Shown: positions 37,986 to 52,200, counted from the stretch's first letter. The stretch: DNA of 64,000 nt from Azolla caroliniana (GCA_043228905.1 JBHGNT010000013.1:18972001-19036000); one strand, 5' to 3'. Numbers and translations: made by a program. The notes: generated from the letters alone by a model not told the origin.

Positions 37986-38915
37986 TAGAGATCTTACATT
38001 GGACTATATAGGTCCATATTGATATACCTAGAGATATCAGATGTATTGGGAACCCTCATTGATTTTGTTGTAAGTTGATAGGATTATTATATTACATCTA
38101 TTGTAATCTATTATTTCATAGAAAAGGTAGCTTCATGTTGGCACAGTCATAGCTTCATATTATTAATCTCCTTGCAACCAATCTAGAGATCAATCACATG
38201 GCAACAATTGGAGGGTCGACAATATAATAATTATCCACCAATTATGGTATTGACATCCTCACAAATTCTACATTGGGATGTAAAAGAAACTCTTAAGTCT
38301 GAGATTAATAGTATAGGGCAAAGCTTGGACCATGCAAAATGTTATTTTGACATTAACACAATGTATATCATGGCCTAAGGGACAAGCTGGACCATCCTTT
38401 GAATATGATCATATTTGACAATTATTTTCTACATTGCCAATTCTTGTAGCCGCTATTCCAAAATTGGTGGTAGATAAACTATGAAAAGAATGGTTATTCA
38501 ATAGCATAAAAATTGATAATTGTCGTGAACACAAATGACGTATATCATAAGTTGTTTGAAAATAGAGCTTGGTTCGTAGTGAAGGTTTTGCATACATGGC
38601 ATATTATCTGATTTATACAATGGCAGTGTTGAGTTTTGGGCACTCAAGGCCACACTCAACTCCATTTGCATCCTTCGCCTTGTACATTTTATCATGACTA
38701 TTGCTTGTTAATTGGCAAAATCCCAAACTTTTCTAATGCTATCCATCGTGTTGCACAGAAATCCCCTAGTTCTGATCTAGATATGTAACACCAATCTAGC
38801 ATATCATATAGCTTCCTAGCACTTCATGTCGAGAATTTCCAAGTGTGCTGGTGTACATGAATTGTTCATATACCACAAACACACAATACATTGATAATAC
38901 AAACAAATGTTAATG

Positions 38916-41900
38916 TCAATATTTTGGAAAGGTGTATGAGTGTGCAATGTTTGACCCAAGTGATCGTAGCTGCGAAAAGTGTTTCCTGAGAGCGTCCAAT
39001 AAGGCTGTCTCTGCTTCATTCACTGTCCGCCCATACTCCGTCCTCCTTTCATTTTGCTCAGCTTGCATCTGTCGAGTTTTGACTCCCAGTTCAAAAGTTT
39101 AGCAATGTATGAAGATCAAGGGAAAGAATGGAAAAGGAGAAAGATGAGTTTGTGAGAGAAATCCACCTCCTTCACACGTTGCTCGGCAGTCTGCTTTGTA
39201 TTCTGGACATCCTTTTCCATTATCCTTCTTTCCTCATCCAACTGCATCATAAAATACAAATATTAACTTGTTTTGTAAGCATATTTTCATTAACTTATCT
39301 TACCTAAACCTTCATGCAACAATTAGAACTCTTGTTTAAAGCTAATATAAAACTTGCAATCAAGAATATAGTGATGCCCATATCAAAAACGAAATAATTC
39401 AAACAAACATGAATGGTTTTTTCTTTTTAAGATGCTGCATTAACATTAAGAAATGCCTTGAGGCTGTACACGAAAATACGTACATATAGGGAAGTACCCT
39501 ATTTTTTAAACCAAGGTCAAGCTCTAGCTATTGGCTTAAATAAATATTTAGGTGTAGAAACCACTCTCACTTATCAACAAACCACCAATATGGCATGAAA
39601 CTTCAAACATTGTAATTTTGCCCGTTGGGTGTCACCTTTTATGTTATCCAAAGAACCTCTTACATTATGTACAATCTCCATCCAAATTCCTGTAATTGTC
39701 TGAGCAGGCCTTTCTGCATAATTTACTTCTTGCATCAAATGATTAATCCCTCACAACCCTTTATTTAACCATCTCTCCATATGCATGGTTGGCATGATTT
39801 CTTGGCTGTCCCATGCAACTACCAATACTTTTCAGTTCATCTAATCACCAAAACCAGCATGCTGATGATTATGACTAACCTTTGCTATTCACGACTCTTC
39901 ACAATTGGGCTTTTCATTTGTTACTGCCTCCTTGGCCATGTTCATATTGTTGCTGTTAGCTACCTTTTCCTCTTCGTTATTAATATTTCCAAGCGTAGCC
40001 TGATGAGGCAGTCCTATAATATTGATCAATATCATATGTTTGCCGATGGCCACACTCTTCTCTTCACCATTGACATTCCCATGTGTAGCTTGATGACGTG
40101 ATCCTACAATTTCTAGGCTGTTGATCAATATATATTTCAGCAGATACGGCAACATACCATTGTTCTAATGTCTAGTCATTACCTTACGGTTTACCACATA
40201 CCCAAGCCCAATGTAGATGGAGACCACTGATGTCTATACAAATTCCATGGGCCGAGTCCAATTCACAAATAGGCAATACTAAAACACTATGACTATTCAT
40301 TGTATTACAAAGAATACATCTGATTGGAATTTGATTTCTATACATATTCTATGATAATGATATAGCTGGACAAAAGTCCTTTCTGAAACAAAACATGGAA
40401 CCACCACTTCAGTCAGTAGGTGAGACTTTGAGAACATGAGAGATACCGGTTAACTTTATATCAATAGAACACATAACAGCCGCCTGATCGTCGATCACTC
40501 AAAATGACATCACCAGAAAAATTTCCCCAGTAACAAAACCTCTTACATAGAATTTCGGAAGATCTGACTGTTAATCATTGTGAGTAAACCATAATAGATA
40601 CTGAAAATACTCTTTCAAGTCTCTTGCCACAATGGAAAACCTGTTACATGGGATTCACAGGCTTGAGTAGTGTTGGTGTAGCCAGTATCACGACCATAAC
40701 ATTCATGCCAACTTTCTGGTCCAGTTTCTCTCTGGGATACAACATTCATGCTCAAGAGTAGTACTTAATGAGGTTTCAGCATTTTTAAACAAAGAAATGC
40801 CCAGTTTCCATTTCCGATGCAGATACAGATTCCAGGAATATGCAGAAGCAGCTACAGAATGTGAGGTAGGATGAGTGAGGCTCCAGGACTATGCATCATT
40901 TCTCAATGCCTTATTTGTATGTAACTATGATCATGGCTAGAGTTATACCTATGTGTTTGTAGACTAAAAGGATGGTTTCAAGTCCAACATGAGTGAAAGT
41001 ACATCAGCAGGCTTCATGTGCTTTCACACTCTCTTTTTCAGTGATGTTTGACTCTTTAGACAAAGGATCTATGCAAGATTGTGCAAACAAACGACTGGTC
41101 ACATTGTAAAACCATGAACTTCAATGATGTTATTCTGATCTCTAGATCAATGGGCTGTAGTAACACGTGGTAAGAGCGCTCCGATTGCTTTTATTATTAA
41201 TATTCTACAATTATTGACAGTTCATTTAACAACAAAAGCTGATGCAATTCTAAACCATGTAAATATTTTTGAATAGCCAAAAGATAGAGCCATGCTTTTC
41301 ACATACAAACATGTCATAATCTGTAAACCGCTGTATGTATATAATGCCAACCAAATTGGTCCTTTACCTTTATTAACTCCTTTTGTAAAGCTTCTGAATG
41401 CTGGATTCTCTCTAGCTCAAGTTTTTTCTCTAAAAGTTTCTCTTTGTCCTCTAGAAACCCAATAGTCTCTAGTAAATGTGCCTGTCCCATTAGAATTTCC
41501 AGAACATATGTAAAACAAATCTGAGGCATTTCGCTAAGTGATCTATAATTTGTAGAGTTCCACATGAAAAAAGTCATACCCTTTCTGCCATGATCTCAGC
41601 ATTTTTCTGCTCAGCATTCGCCAAAACTTGCTTCAGAGAAATTACATTTCTCTGAACTTCTTCTACTTTAGTGGCATGTAACTGCATACAGGTAAATCTT
41701 TAATATACAAGAATGGATAGTAATTTGTCCATCTTTCTAGAAAGAAAGAAAGATATATCAACTTTATTTAAGGGGCCGAAATGGCATATTAAACTGAACA
41801 AGAGATACACCTTAAAATAAATTTAACCAAACACGAGACACATTCTAAAAACCCAAAATAAATTTAACTGAAGTAGTAAAACAACGTAAGTTTCCATATG

Positions 41901-44900
41901 ATCTCATTAACTAAGCACTTAACACTCTGAGTTCAGATTGACTGAAATTTCTTCATTTAAAAGAGCTCCAGCATGATAATGGTAGATGACGGAACTATTC
42001 CAACAAACCCACCCATAGAAAAATTTAAAATACAGGAAAACGTACAAAACCCAAAAAGTAAAAGGTAAAGCCTAGCACTACCGCACAAATGTTAATTACA
42101 AAATACACTTGCAAAAAATAAATAAGAAATTCAACTAATGAGAATGGAGAGTTCATGGTGGTAACTCAGGGAACAACCAGTATCAGAGAACCAAAAACAT
42201 CTAGAACTCCATGTGAAAACTCGAATGATGAGATGCAATTTGGGTAGACAAAGCAGGTAGCAGTGAAGAATATTTGTGGACAGAGGCTATCAGGTCAATG
42301 TGAAAACACAAACGATGATGACATGCAGTTTGGGTAGACAAATCAGGCAGCAGTGAAGAATATTTGTGTAAAGAGGCTATTAATCAAAATCCTTCTACTT
42401 AACAGAACTCATATGTATTCTATGCCTATAGAGAGGTTTGATACCATGATATGTTCTCAACAAAGCTCATATGGACAACATTTGTACCTTTGGAACTAGA
42501 CGTTTTGATAGTATTCTGCTTCTAGACGAGACATTTTTATTTTGTTGTAGAATGAGGGAATGATGATAATATTATGAACTTAAAGAAGAGCATCCCATAA
42601 ATCCAATACACTGAATTTCAATGGGATAATCATCAGAGTCAGCTAGTTACATTGGGGTATAAATCTCGTGAATGTAAAGAGTAAAGTTTACCTTCTTCAT
42701 CTTTGAAATTTGTTTCATCAATTTCTCTCGCTCCCTCTGTAGCCAAAATAAAAATCAATAATCACATGCATGATATCAATATAGTATTAAAATCGTAATG
42801 CATCAACTCATAACAACTCAACTCAGAATTTAATTTTAGCCAAAACAAGAATGCATAATCATATACATGATAACAACATAGCTCTAAACATCATCCAATG
42901 AGAAATAATACAACAACCTGTAACGACTTCAAATCAGAATTTAATGCTGTCAAATGTTGTAGTGCTTGTTCATGTGAACCCTACAACAGCAACAATTGTC
43001 CAACCATACTTAAGTTAGAGTATAGAATTATTGTTGTGCATCCCAAGGCCCATAAACTATTGAATAGAATTTAGAATCAAAATAAATGGCATAGCTCATC
43101 TTTTGTGAGAACATGCCTCAGATGAGGGAACCACTCACAGAACAAGCTAAGAATGAATTAATCATTAATCCAATCACATTTATAGCACTTCTAAATTGAT
43201 TCACTCAGTGTGAAGTGAATACAAAAACAAACGACATTTGGGACTGCTCTTACTAGAAATTAAGAGATAGGTCGGACTCACATCAAACTCCTGTTTTTTC
43301 AAGTTTCCGGGCAAAATCAATGCATGGCATTATGGCTTTCCAAACTGGTTATTTACACGCTCTAATAATTTCCTTTTTAAAATAGGCAAGCCATGGTACT
43401 CCAAATGATCATCATGCAATTCATAATGCTCTCACAAGAAAATATGAAACCCTTCAAATCCATTGCAAGAGCTTTGTCAAGATGATGACATTTCTAGGTT
43501 TGAAGCTTGGAAAAGCCAAGCAATAAGAGTGTAAAACTTGAAATCCTTCTTTCAATCAACTAGGTTATCACTCACCAAAAAACAACAAAACATGCAGTCA
43601 AGAAATATTAGAAATATTTAATCTTTGATTCTTTCTGCAATGTATCATAGTTCAAATATACACACAAAGAAATAACCAGATTCTATCAGCTCCCAAGCAA
43701 CACAGAAACGATATGAAGATAAAATATGCCCCACAAGCTAGTTCACTGATATGCAAATATGCATTGTGATATCGCTCTCCATGTTTACCTTTTCTTCCAA
43801 CCACTTCTTCTCAGTGGTCATTGTCAATGATCTATGTTTCTCCAATTCCTGCAGCTCTGAAATGCAGACAGTCAGAACGCAATAAATTTTGCAATCTACA
43901 GCATGGCTAGAATAACTCATCGTAAATCAACTGTACGTTTACCTTCAGTACATCCTCTCTTCCCTGACTTTCCTCACAGAGTCTCAAACGCAATTTCTTA
44001 ATCTACAATGGAAAATAAAGCCAGCTCAATGTAAAACATTTTAGAATATCATTACACAAAGAAACTATATGTGCTTACCTCATCCATATACAGTTGGTCA
44101 TTCTCATTAAGTGTGCTGTCCATCTTATTCATTAGACTAAGATTATAATCTGCCTCCTTTCTTGCTCTATCTGTTCGACACAAGTTGTCAATTGGACTTT
44201 CGTAAATGTATTGTATTACATTTTATAGATGCAAAATCTCATGACCACTGCCAAAATCAAACACGAAAGACATTGCATGTGTGCATTGAGAGGTCCAAGA
44301 TGGCATGGTAAGCGTAAAGAACTGTTTCAAGAAATTTTAGAAAGATTTTGAAACTTCATCTTTTATTGATGACCAATAACGATTGCCATTAATGTGATTA
44401 TTTAACACCACTCCAGCATGGGTAACAAGACCAGCATTGGAATTCTTACAAGGAGAGATTTTAAAGAGGTATTTGGTTTCAATGGAGTAACCCGTATAAA
44501 CCTCATGACAGCATCCCCATTAGTTAAAGAAGCGCTATTTTGAGATGTAATGTAGCCAACGGATATGGGAACTACCAAGTCAACAATATACAAGATTGGA
44601 ATTCATGACAGCAAAAGATCCAGCTGAGAAAAGAAACACTTAATGCCGTATGCTCAAATGGAAGAATGGTTAAAGTCACATAGGATGAGCATAGATGCAT
44701 TAACACCATTTAATATACTTAATTATCCATATCTTGATGTAATTAGAAAAGAGAAGAATAAAGTGATCCAGAACAGACACAAGGATATAGGAGAGATTGC
44801 ACAAGGATTGCACAAGGAGAGTCTCGACCACAACATACTAAAGGGGTTTCAATAGATAGAGATATAGCAATTTATTGTGCATGTAGGTCATGGAACCACG

Positions 44901-47900
44901 TTCTCATCAACCTTGTCATCAAGAAATCAAGCGCCTTAACCAGTACCATAGGTTCTTTCCTCACTTCAGGGCCCTCTCCATCTTTAACCAGACAATGTTG
45001 GAGATCTTTCAAAAGCAGAAGTTTGAGGTCATCAAAGTTCACAACTACACTTTAATAAGCGAACATCTACATTTTTCTTTACAACATGGAATGTGTATGT
45101 GTATATCCCTTGTCAAACCTTGAGCAGAGATCTCAGGCAGTCTTACTAATGTATTCATATTTACATTTATCATGCTTTGTTGTTTCCCAAGATGAGAGAA
45201 TACTTTCAGATGTAATATTTTGTTCCGTCTCATAGGCTATTTTGGCCTCTTATGTGATGCTAAGATACCCTTTCTTTCTTTCTTTTGAAGGAATTTAAAA
45301 CATTCAAAGAGAACAAAAATGTTACGATCTTTCAAATAGATTCCATATGTATTAAGAAAGGATGTCAAACTGAAGACAAGCCACCTGCTATATTATTTAG
45401 CTCTGATGAATGATCCTCTTTCAATCTTAAAATCTGCAAGACGCAAGAATCATAATTCCAATGTCACGACTCCACTATCAGAACTCTAAAAACTGTTTAT
45501 GAATATACCTGCAAGGGTAATAATAATTCTTGAACTTACCTCATCTTGGAGTGCTTTACATTGAGACATGGCAACTGCATTAATTTCTCTGGCCTCAATT
45601 AGAATATTCTGTCATTTAATGAAGATAAACAATTTCCATTAGAATATTCATTATTTGAATAAGGAATAATTCCAACCATCAAACATAAAAGCAATGGTTT
45701 GCCTTCCAAAATAAAGAGATCCTCACGTTCTGTACATGGCTTTCATTATAAAGTTTCTCCTCAAGGGCAACAATATCCTGCAAGTATTGATATGATGTTC
45801 AATTGTTTGAGCTAGTAACTTCATGAGCAGATGCTGAAAGTCCAAACCCAATAGGGAAAGGAAGGAAATTGCACTCCCGAAGAAAAAGAATTTTAATCTA
45901 CTCATAATGAAATAAACAGATACAAAAGGCCTACTTGTACACACTCCAACCTTATATACCTCAATTAGACTACAAAATGTTAAGCCTATTCATTCTGTGT
46001 GTATGCAAGGAGTGAGCAAATGGATATGAGTGCTGGAGGTTATACACGTAGAAATTGCATGTGTACTTAAAGATACCACAGAACATTTAAGACCATCTTA
46101 AATATTTGCTTAACGCTGCTATATCGCAATCTGACCAACCAAACTGCATTCACTATACTATTTTGCATTAATCAAAATGGATGTGACTTTTAAATGGTTA
46201 TAATCCATATTTCCATAATCCTAGTTCACTTCGTTTTGTTGAGAATAATGTATAGACTTTTTTTTTATCTATGTGTGTATGCATTATGCATAGACAGTTA
46301 TAGCTAGCAAGAACCTTAGAGATACAGCAGGCCATTATATGTTGGTTCCATAGAAAAAGAAACTGACCAAGTATAACATGGAATCCTTGCATATACTTGC
46401 AGGTGAAGTTTTAAGTTTCCGAGTCAATTTACACACAAAGATCTGTATTTTTCAGGTTTTACTGATTTTTGGTTTCCTTGCCTATTTTGAAAATAGTGGA
46501 AATACTTTGGCATGAGACTTTAATAGTTCTAACCTTCTAAAACACATCTTCTTAACTTGCTATTAAAAATAGGAATTAGAACAGCAAATACACTTGCAAA
46601 AGTGTCCACCCCAGATGACCTAAGACTCACATCGCGAACCCGCATTGGACACAAAAACATTGAACTCCATGAAATTCATAATGAATGGAGTATTCTTTGT
46701 GTAGAATTTCATTTCAAGATATATGCTTAACACATAGCTAACAGGCCTTGTAGATCCATTAGATGCTACATTAGCTTTTGGCATTCGGACATAGATTCAT
46801 CAAATGTAAGGGCTAGCATTTCATACTGATCCATTGGATGCTACTTGTTAACTCTAAACTTGGGTCTATTGGATGCGTCAAATGTACTGAAGTACTTATA
46901 TTATTTAAGCATAATAATTTCATATGGCAGAAGTAGCATAGAACGTTCCACTCAAGAATATCAAAGACTAACCAAGATCTAAATATCCTTAGAATGTTGC
47001 CAAAATGCTAAAATAATTCCTGAACTGTATTGGATGAAATATTCATGCATTCATCATATTATTTCACATTTAGAAATCTATGCATTAAAACATGCATACA
47101 TACCTCCCTTGCTTTTGTTGCTTGCTCTTTGAACTCTTGATTCTCTTGCTGTACGTACATTCTCAGACGGCTTTCTTCCTTTAGCTCATGTTTTACTGCC
47201 TTTTTTCCAAACAAAAGGGTCAAAACATAAGCTGAAGTCCAGCTTTTCAAAAATGCTACATAAATTTATAATTCCACATAAATTTCTCCATTGTTAATGG
47301 CTAATGATAATGTTTACATTTCATAACATAAAGGTTGTGCGTTCACGCCCCAATGTGCCTATATCATGGGAAGAAATACTGAGGTTGACACTCCATTACA
47401 TGCATCATAGGTTGAGACACTGACATTCACATCATGTGTTCATGTAGTGAAGGCCTTGGGCCACATAAACACCAAGGAAGCCCGGGGTTAGTGAGAGTAA
47501 GAGTGAACTTTCTATCAAGGTCCATAATACTTGGCACCTATCATCAATGCAGCCCCAACTCTTTCTCTGCTACCATGAAAAATGTTTTACCTGTTCAAGG
47601 TGATCAAGCAGATGAGTTATATTAAAACAGAAGAAAGAAATTTATTACCTCTAAATGGGAATTGGTTGACTCCTGTTGTAGCTGAAGACTTTTGCATTCT
47701 TCTTTTAGTGACTCCTGTACTAATATAAGTTTTTCTCAGTCACCATCAATTTTCAAATATTTTAAAGAAGAAAGGGCTTGTTCAAGATTATGCAAGCTCA
47801 TGATTAATCTGCAAAATTGAATTCATTTGACACCAGCTAGCCCTCACATGCAAGATAGAACAAAGGGAAATACCAGATTATTTCTGAGTTTGGATAGATC

Positions 47901-49486
47901 ATCTTGCACGTGTGCACGGTGTCCGCCTTGATATTTATCATCCCCTGGCATGCTGCTGCTACAGGCATCAGATAGCTGCATCATACAATGGCAGTAAAAT
48001 CACATAAAGCTGAGTTCTTTATAACATTCTAAATCAAATTGAAAAGTGGACATGTTAGGTTTACTCACTCTACAATTTAAGAATGCACCTGAAAAGCCTT
48101 TATCCACCATTGCTTCAACCCTATTTCTTTCTAACAGTCTATCTGTTTGCGAAATGCTCCAAATAAAAAAACGACTTTCAATATCACTATAATTAATTAT
48201 CCCTTGAGACGACTATTTCTTCACACATACTTTAAAAAGGATGAAGAAATCCAGAAAACCAACCAATTTCTGACTGCAAACTTGATGGAATGTTATTTCC
48301 AGACAGTTGAAGATCTTTAAGTATTTTGTTCTTCTTAAGCATGCCAATCAATGCAGTAGCCCCAGAAGGTCCAATTTCATTCCACCTGAGATCTGCAATG
48401 AAACCAAGCATCGGGAAAAACTGAAATGAATGCTCTATGTAAGAGTTGTGGTACATTGTTCTTACTACTCATTTGTGAAAAACTAAGATGATTGAAATCT
48501 TAGGGATAATTGAGTGGTAACATCCCAGCAAAAAGCTCAAAAGGGGAAAACTCTGGAACCTTAAGTACCGAGGGATGTCAAAGAGCAGCTATTTCGAAGA
48601 GCATGTGCCAGTGCTGCAGCTGTTGGTGGGCCAATCCTATTGCTTCGGAGGTCCACCTTATCAAATCCAAAAACAAAGTTTTTTATCACTCTGTTCAAGA
48701 TGTAGTACTCTTACAGATCATCATCACAACTACAGGCAATCGATGTCCATATATTGAGAGAGAGAGAGAGAGAGAGAGAAACCTCTTTAAGTGTCCTGCA
48801 GGATCCAATTGCAGAACAAAGCGCTGCAATGCCAGTTTTTGCCAGACCTAAATTATTCCATTCTAATATTAACCTGAGCAGATGTAGATAGTTAGAAAGC
48901 CACTATACAGTATTTATGCAAACGAAAGTAAGGGCATGGGTTACTACCTCCGCAATTTTGGAGCACACAGGATCACCTCTGCGAGCTCATCCCCCTTGCT
49001 AATGCTGCAGCCTACAAGTTACTGACACTGTGATGAGCACAAAAAACAATTTACGTTTATAACAACGTGATCCTTATGAGTAAGTTTATACCTGTTAAAT
49101 CAAGCTCCGCAAATTGTGTATTTTCTCTAGCTAACTGCAATAGGGATGAAGTTCCTGTTCCACAGCAAATGAAAGGGGAGTTAGCTTTGTGCAACTTATC
49201 AATGTATATGTATCTACCACACTTGGTGATGTGAACCATGCTTCTTACACAGAAATACATTGAGCATCTGAAGACCCAAATTTGCAATGGTTTGGTTACC
49301 TGCTACACTGCCACTGGAGAGATCGGAAATTCTGAGGACCCCATTTATGATTGATGTCGTTGGTCTGTGGGGAGAGTTGGAGCCTAATTCAGTGTCTGAT
49401 TGAAAGCGGGGTGATGGATTCATGGGCTCCATAAGCCTAGTAGTATTCACAGGCGTAGAAATCGGCTCTTCTACCACATCCATCAT
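38916..49486 (-). CDS. LRRC45: LRRC45-like protein: N-terminal leucine-rich repeats plus long coiled coil, 22 exons
   Basis: Exons on the minus strand: 49486-49300, 49154-49092, 49011-48948, 48873-48783, 48656-48569, 48392-48264, 48142-48069, 47975-47874, 47714-47649, 47199-47104, 45778-45728, 45608-45540, 45433-45385, 44170-44079, 44002-43943, 43848-43789, 42980-42918, 42736-42692, 41681-41580, 41481-41368, 39241-39167, 39068-38916. All are GT-AG, every phase matches, 631 codons with TGA (630 aa; human LRRC45 is about 670). The first Met follows an in-frame upstream TGA. Residues about 63-207 are ribonuclease-inhibitor-type LRRs: LRRLILEWNNLG, LKEVDLRSNRIGP, LTSLDLRWNEIGPSG, LKDLQLSGNNIPSSL. 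The human protein has LEWNSLG, LDLRNNQIS, LDLRWNNVG and LAGNNIP in the same order. From about 250 to 615 it is heptad-like coiled coil. In animals LRRC45 is a centriole-linker and basal-body protein needed for cilia. The same role here, in sperm flagella, is inference. Confidence 0.88.
39420..39720 (-). pseudogene. LINE ORF2 tail inside an LRRC45-like intron
   Basis: On the minus strand GGAATTTGGATGGAGATTGT and GGTTCTTTGGATAACATAAA match the LINE tail at about 13530-13580, and CGTGTACAGCCTCAAGGC to GCAGCATCTT matches its end. One short piece stays open (ITGIWMEIVHNVRGSLDNIK), then stops follow. It lies in the intron between exons 41481-41368 and 39241-39167. Confidence 0.75.
42211..42381 (+). 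repeat. Two-copy tandem repeat in an LRRC45-like intron, period about 87 bp
   Basis: ATGTGAAAAC, TTTGGGTAGACAAA-CAGG, AGCAGTGAAGAATATTTGTG and AGAGGCTAT occur in order twice. Confidence 0.85.
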
Positions 49487-50260
49487 TACAAAGTCCTCAA
49501 GGAAATTGTTGGTTGCATCTCATGCAGAAAGTCTCTCATCTCAAATGCCTCCATACAAACAAACACACGCGCACACCATATATGTATGTATATGTCTGTG
49601 TCCATGCGCGCGCAGAGATTATGGGGCAGAGATTCTCCCCATCATCACCATGATCAAAATGCATGCATATATAATTATGTGTGTATATGATCACTCCCAG
49701 CCCTGCTCTCAACGGTTTAAACTGTCTGGCCTGTGTCTGCGTGTCTCTCATTTGGGGGGGGGGTTTGCGGGATTCGAACCCGAGACGTTAGAATGAAACG
49801 TCTTAGCTTTTTTAAAGCAATTAGTTGGCTTAACTGCATAATGAACTGTACATACATAAGAAAGAGCAGCATCCTCCCCTTCATCTGTCGCAATGGGAGG
49901 CAAACAAACATGCGAGTGAGTGTTCTATCCATCGCTTTTAGCTTCTTTACAAGCAAAACCCACCTTTTTCACTACCATATGTGTATAAATTACCAACTCA
50001 GATCTATGGCTGGCCAAATTAATAAAAAAAGTGGACGAGACGGTCAAGATAACTAATAATAACGATCAGAACCCTAAGAGCAAATGAAGATTCATAAAAT
50101 AAATGTGTCTCTAACTTTCATAACAACAATTATATACTTCGTTAACAATTCTGTAATTTACGATAATTATCATTTGTGACTACATGTAATTCTTTAAACA
50201 CTTTAATGCCGATTAAGGCCAAGTGTACTTACCGCAACGATTGATTATGTGTCGTAGATG
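49487..50260. other. Region upstream of the LRRC45-like gene
   Basis: No gene. It contains a strong pol III B box on the minus strand (49761-49790) and a polyG tract at 49754-49763. It presumably holds the LRRC45-like promoter, but no clear TATA box was picked. Confidence 0.35.
49755..49840 (-). repeat. tRNA-like segment with consensus B box
   Basis: On the minus strand CGGGTTCGAATCCCGC is a near-perfect T-arm/B box, preceded by a 7-bp hairpin AGACGTT-TCATTCT-AACGTCT in the place of an anticodon arm. No matching acceptor stem or clean A box was found, so it is a tRNA-derived repeat rather than a working tRNA gene. Confidence 0.45.
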
Positions 50261-50285
50261 AGAGAGAGAGAGAGAAAGATATATT
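50253..50285. repeat. (GA)n tract at the LINE 3' end
   Basis: In LINE orientation, TATATCTTTCTCTCTCTCTC follows the 3' UTR. No poly(A) tail is seen here. Confidence 0.8.
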
Positions 50286-50436
50286 AACGTCTTCTAAGGC
50301 CAAATTTGGCCCATGAGACAATTGGTTTACAACAAAAATGAGTGTTTATCCAATCATTAAAACTAAAATAAAAGAAAATAACTTAAGCTAAGAAAGTTCT
50401 AGTAGTGTACAAAACTTTGCACTAAGCCTAATCTCA

Positions 50437-52200
50437 TTTCCACCCAAGTCTCTCAAAAAGAAGTGGGAGGTCAAAAGTTTTTGGTGTGGGTGTGACCCAT
50501 GGTCCCGATGCATAGAGTGCCCTAGCCATGGCTTCTAGGCGGTGTAGTTCACGTTCCCTTATTTTCTTTATTGCTTCTACATCTTGTCGAGTTGCTTTGA
50601 AACCTGACATCCAAGGGCGTTTAGTTCTTCTTTGATTTTCTACTTCATCAAGGAAAAGCCCGAGTGGTGCAGGTGTGTCGACATTCATTGTCTCCTCCTG
50701 TTCCTGGAAAACTTCATTTGTTACATGTTGGTAAACATTAGCAACATTATTATCAACGTTTTGTAACTTATTCTCTCTGTGTTGTTTCAATTCTAAGATG
50801 TATCTACCTAATTTCTTTATATCTACTGTATCTAATAGTTTAGGGAGGGTGGGAGAGGAACCAAGTATGTCTTGGTATTTTTCCCTTATCTCGGCATAGG
50901 TGGGGCATTTGCATGTAAAATGGCACTCATCCTCTATCTCTATGTGGCATAACCTACATATCCTTTCCTCCCTAGGGACTCCATTAGTACGTCAATTCTC
51001 AATCTCAAGTTGGTGAGATGATATTCTAAGTTGACCAATGGCAACCCTTAGTGCATGTGGTAAGAATACATCTAGATATCTTGGTCGCGTGATAAAACCT
51101 AACTTAGAGAAGTGCATAAAGTGTTCCTTATAGTACGACATTTTAGATGGGAGTGGCTCTAGTGGGGTGATCCATTTATGTTGAGTATAAATTTGCCATA
51201 TTTCTTGGCATATTACTTTATTACGGTCCTCATGAGAGATTAAAGTATTATCAGTCGTGTGGTCGTACTTAAGGGGGGGGAGGTTATTAATGTCTAGAAC
51301 GTTGGCAAGAAGCCAACTCACCATCATGCCATACCATGAGCTAGTATAGCCGAACTCATACAGTGCTCGAGAAGCCTTAAAGGCTTGATGGGATATTCTA
51401 TCAAGTGGTTGGTTATGTATCCTGTGGATAGAGACTACAAGTTGAAAAAGTGCTTCTACTAACATAGCGGGTAGAGTGAACTCAACCCTAATAATGTCAT
51501 GTGGGATTGGCGATTTGCTTCGGAGTTGGCGTGATAACATCATCACCAATGGTCTCTCTAATTGTGTCCACATGAAAGATGGTAGTCCTAGAGCCCAAAC
51601 CATTGATGCATACATGAGAGAGGGAGTCACTAATGAGTCAAAGAGCCACCCTTTAGTTCGTGGCTCTTGGAAGTATGCTTGGTGGCATTGTCTCTCGAGG
51701 AGTGAGAGGGATGCATGTCCTCTTGTAAGTCTATCCTTCGCTGCTTGTGTCATCGAAAATTTACTTGAGCGGGCACTGAAAGTGACTCCGAGATAGACAT
51801 ATGATCCAACCACCTCAACTGGGCTATGGGAGATAGTTAGGTGACACTTAGCTCTAACTTGGGCCGACGTGTGGAAGATAAGGACTTTAGTTTTCCCTAG
51901 ATTCACTAGCAATCCTCGTTGTGTGCAAAAGTCATCTAAGGCATTAAGGTGACTTTGTAGGTCGTGTTCGGATTCAGAGAGCAAAACTATGTCGTCTGCA
52001 TAGAGCAGGATACGCACCTACGTATCCCCAAGGACTACTCCATTGCCTCCCTTATGAGCAATAAAATCTGTGATCTCATCAATGTAGATCCCAAAAAGAG
52101 TCGGAGATAAGGGGCAACCTTGTTTTACTCCAATAGTGCTAGTGAAACTATCGGATATGTATGCCACATGGGCATTGAACACACCCGGACACTTGTTCAT
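50437..52200 (-). pseudogene. LINE reverse transcriptase, 5'-truncated, interrupted by two stop codons
   Basis: One minus-strand frame runs from 52200 to 50434 with only two stops, TAG at 52020-52018 and TGA near 50992, each readable as a single-base change (Gln or Arg codon). It starts within the polymerase fingers/palm: GVKQGCPLSPTLFGIYID, then the catalytic RILLYADDIVLLSES, then the LVNLGKTKVLIF primer-grip region and a thumb with SYVYLGVTFS. A C-terminal cysteine cluster, ICRLCHIEIEDECHF then CKCPTYAEIR, is typical of LINE zinc fingers. The endonuclease and ORF1 are absent. It is the best-preserved LINE of the window and belongs to a different family from 4616-6003. Confidence 0.9.

Larger units (their letters stand above)
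37191..38915. other. Intergenic region between convergent PSB33 and LRRC45-like genes
   Basis: No gene. Two tRNA-like segments in opposite orientation lie at 37784-37852 and 37905-37985; the rest is AT-rich and featureless. Confidence 0.4.

Noticed and set aside
47330-47360. Another pol III B box (TGCGTTCACGCCCC)
   Set aside because: No A box at suitable spacing and no shared repeat body was seen.
48081-48090. Alternative donor TCAG|gtgcat for the seventh LRRC45-like exon
   Set aside because: It would force a stop in the next exon; the stronger donor AGA|gtgagtaa 20 bases on keeps the frame.
49755-49840. Functional tRNA gene
   Set aside because: The T-arm/B box is excellent, but no acceptor stem, D-arm or U33-type anticodon loop could be fitted.
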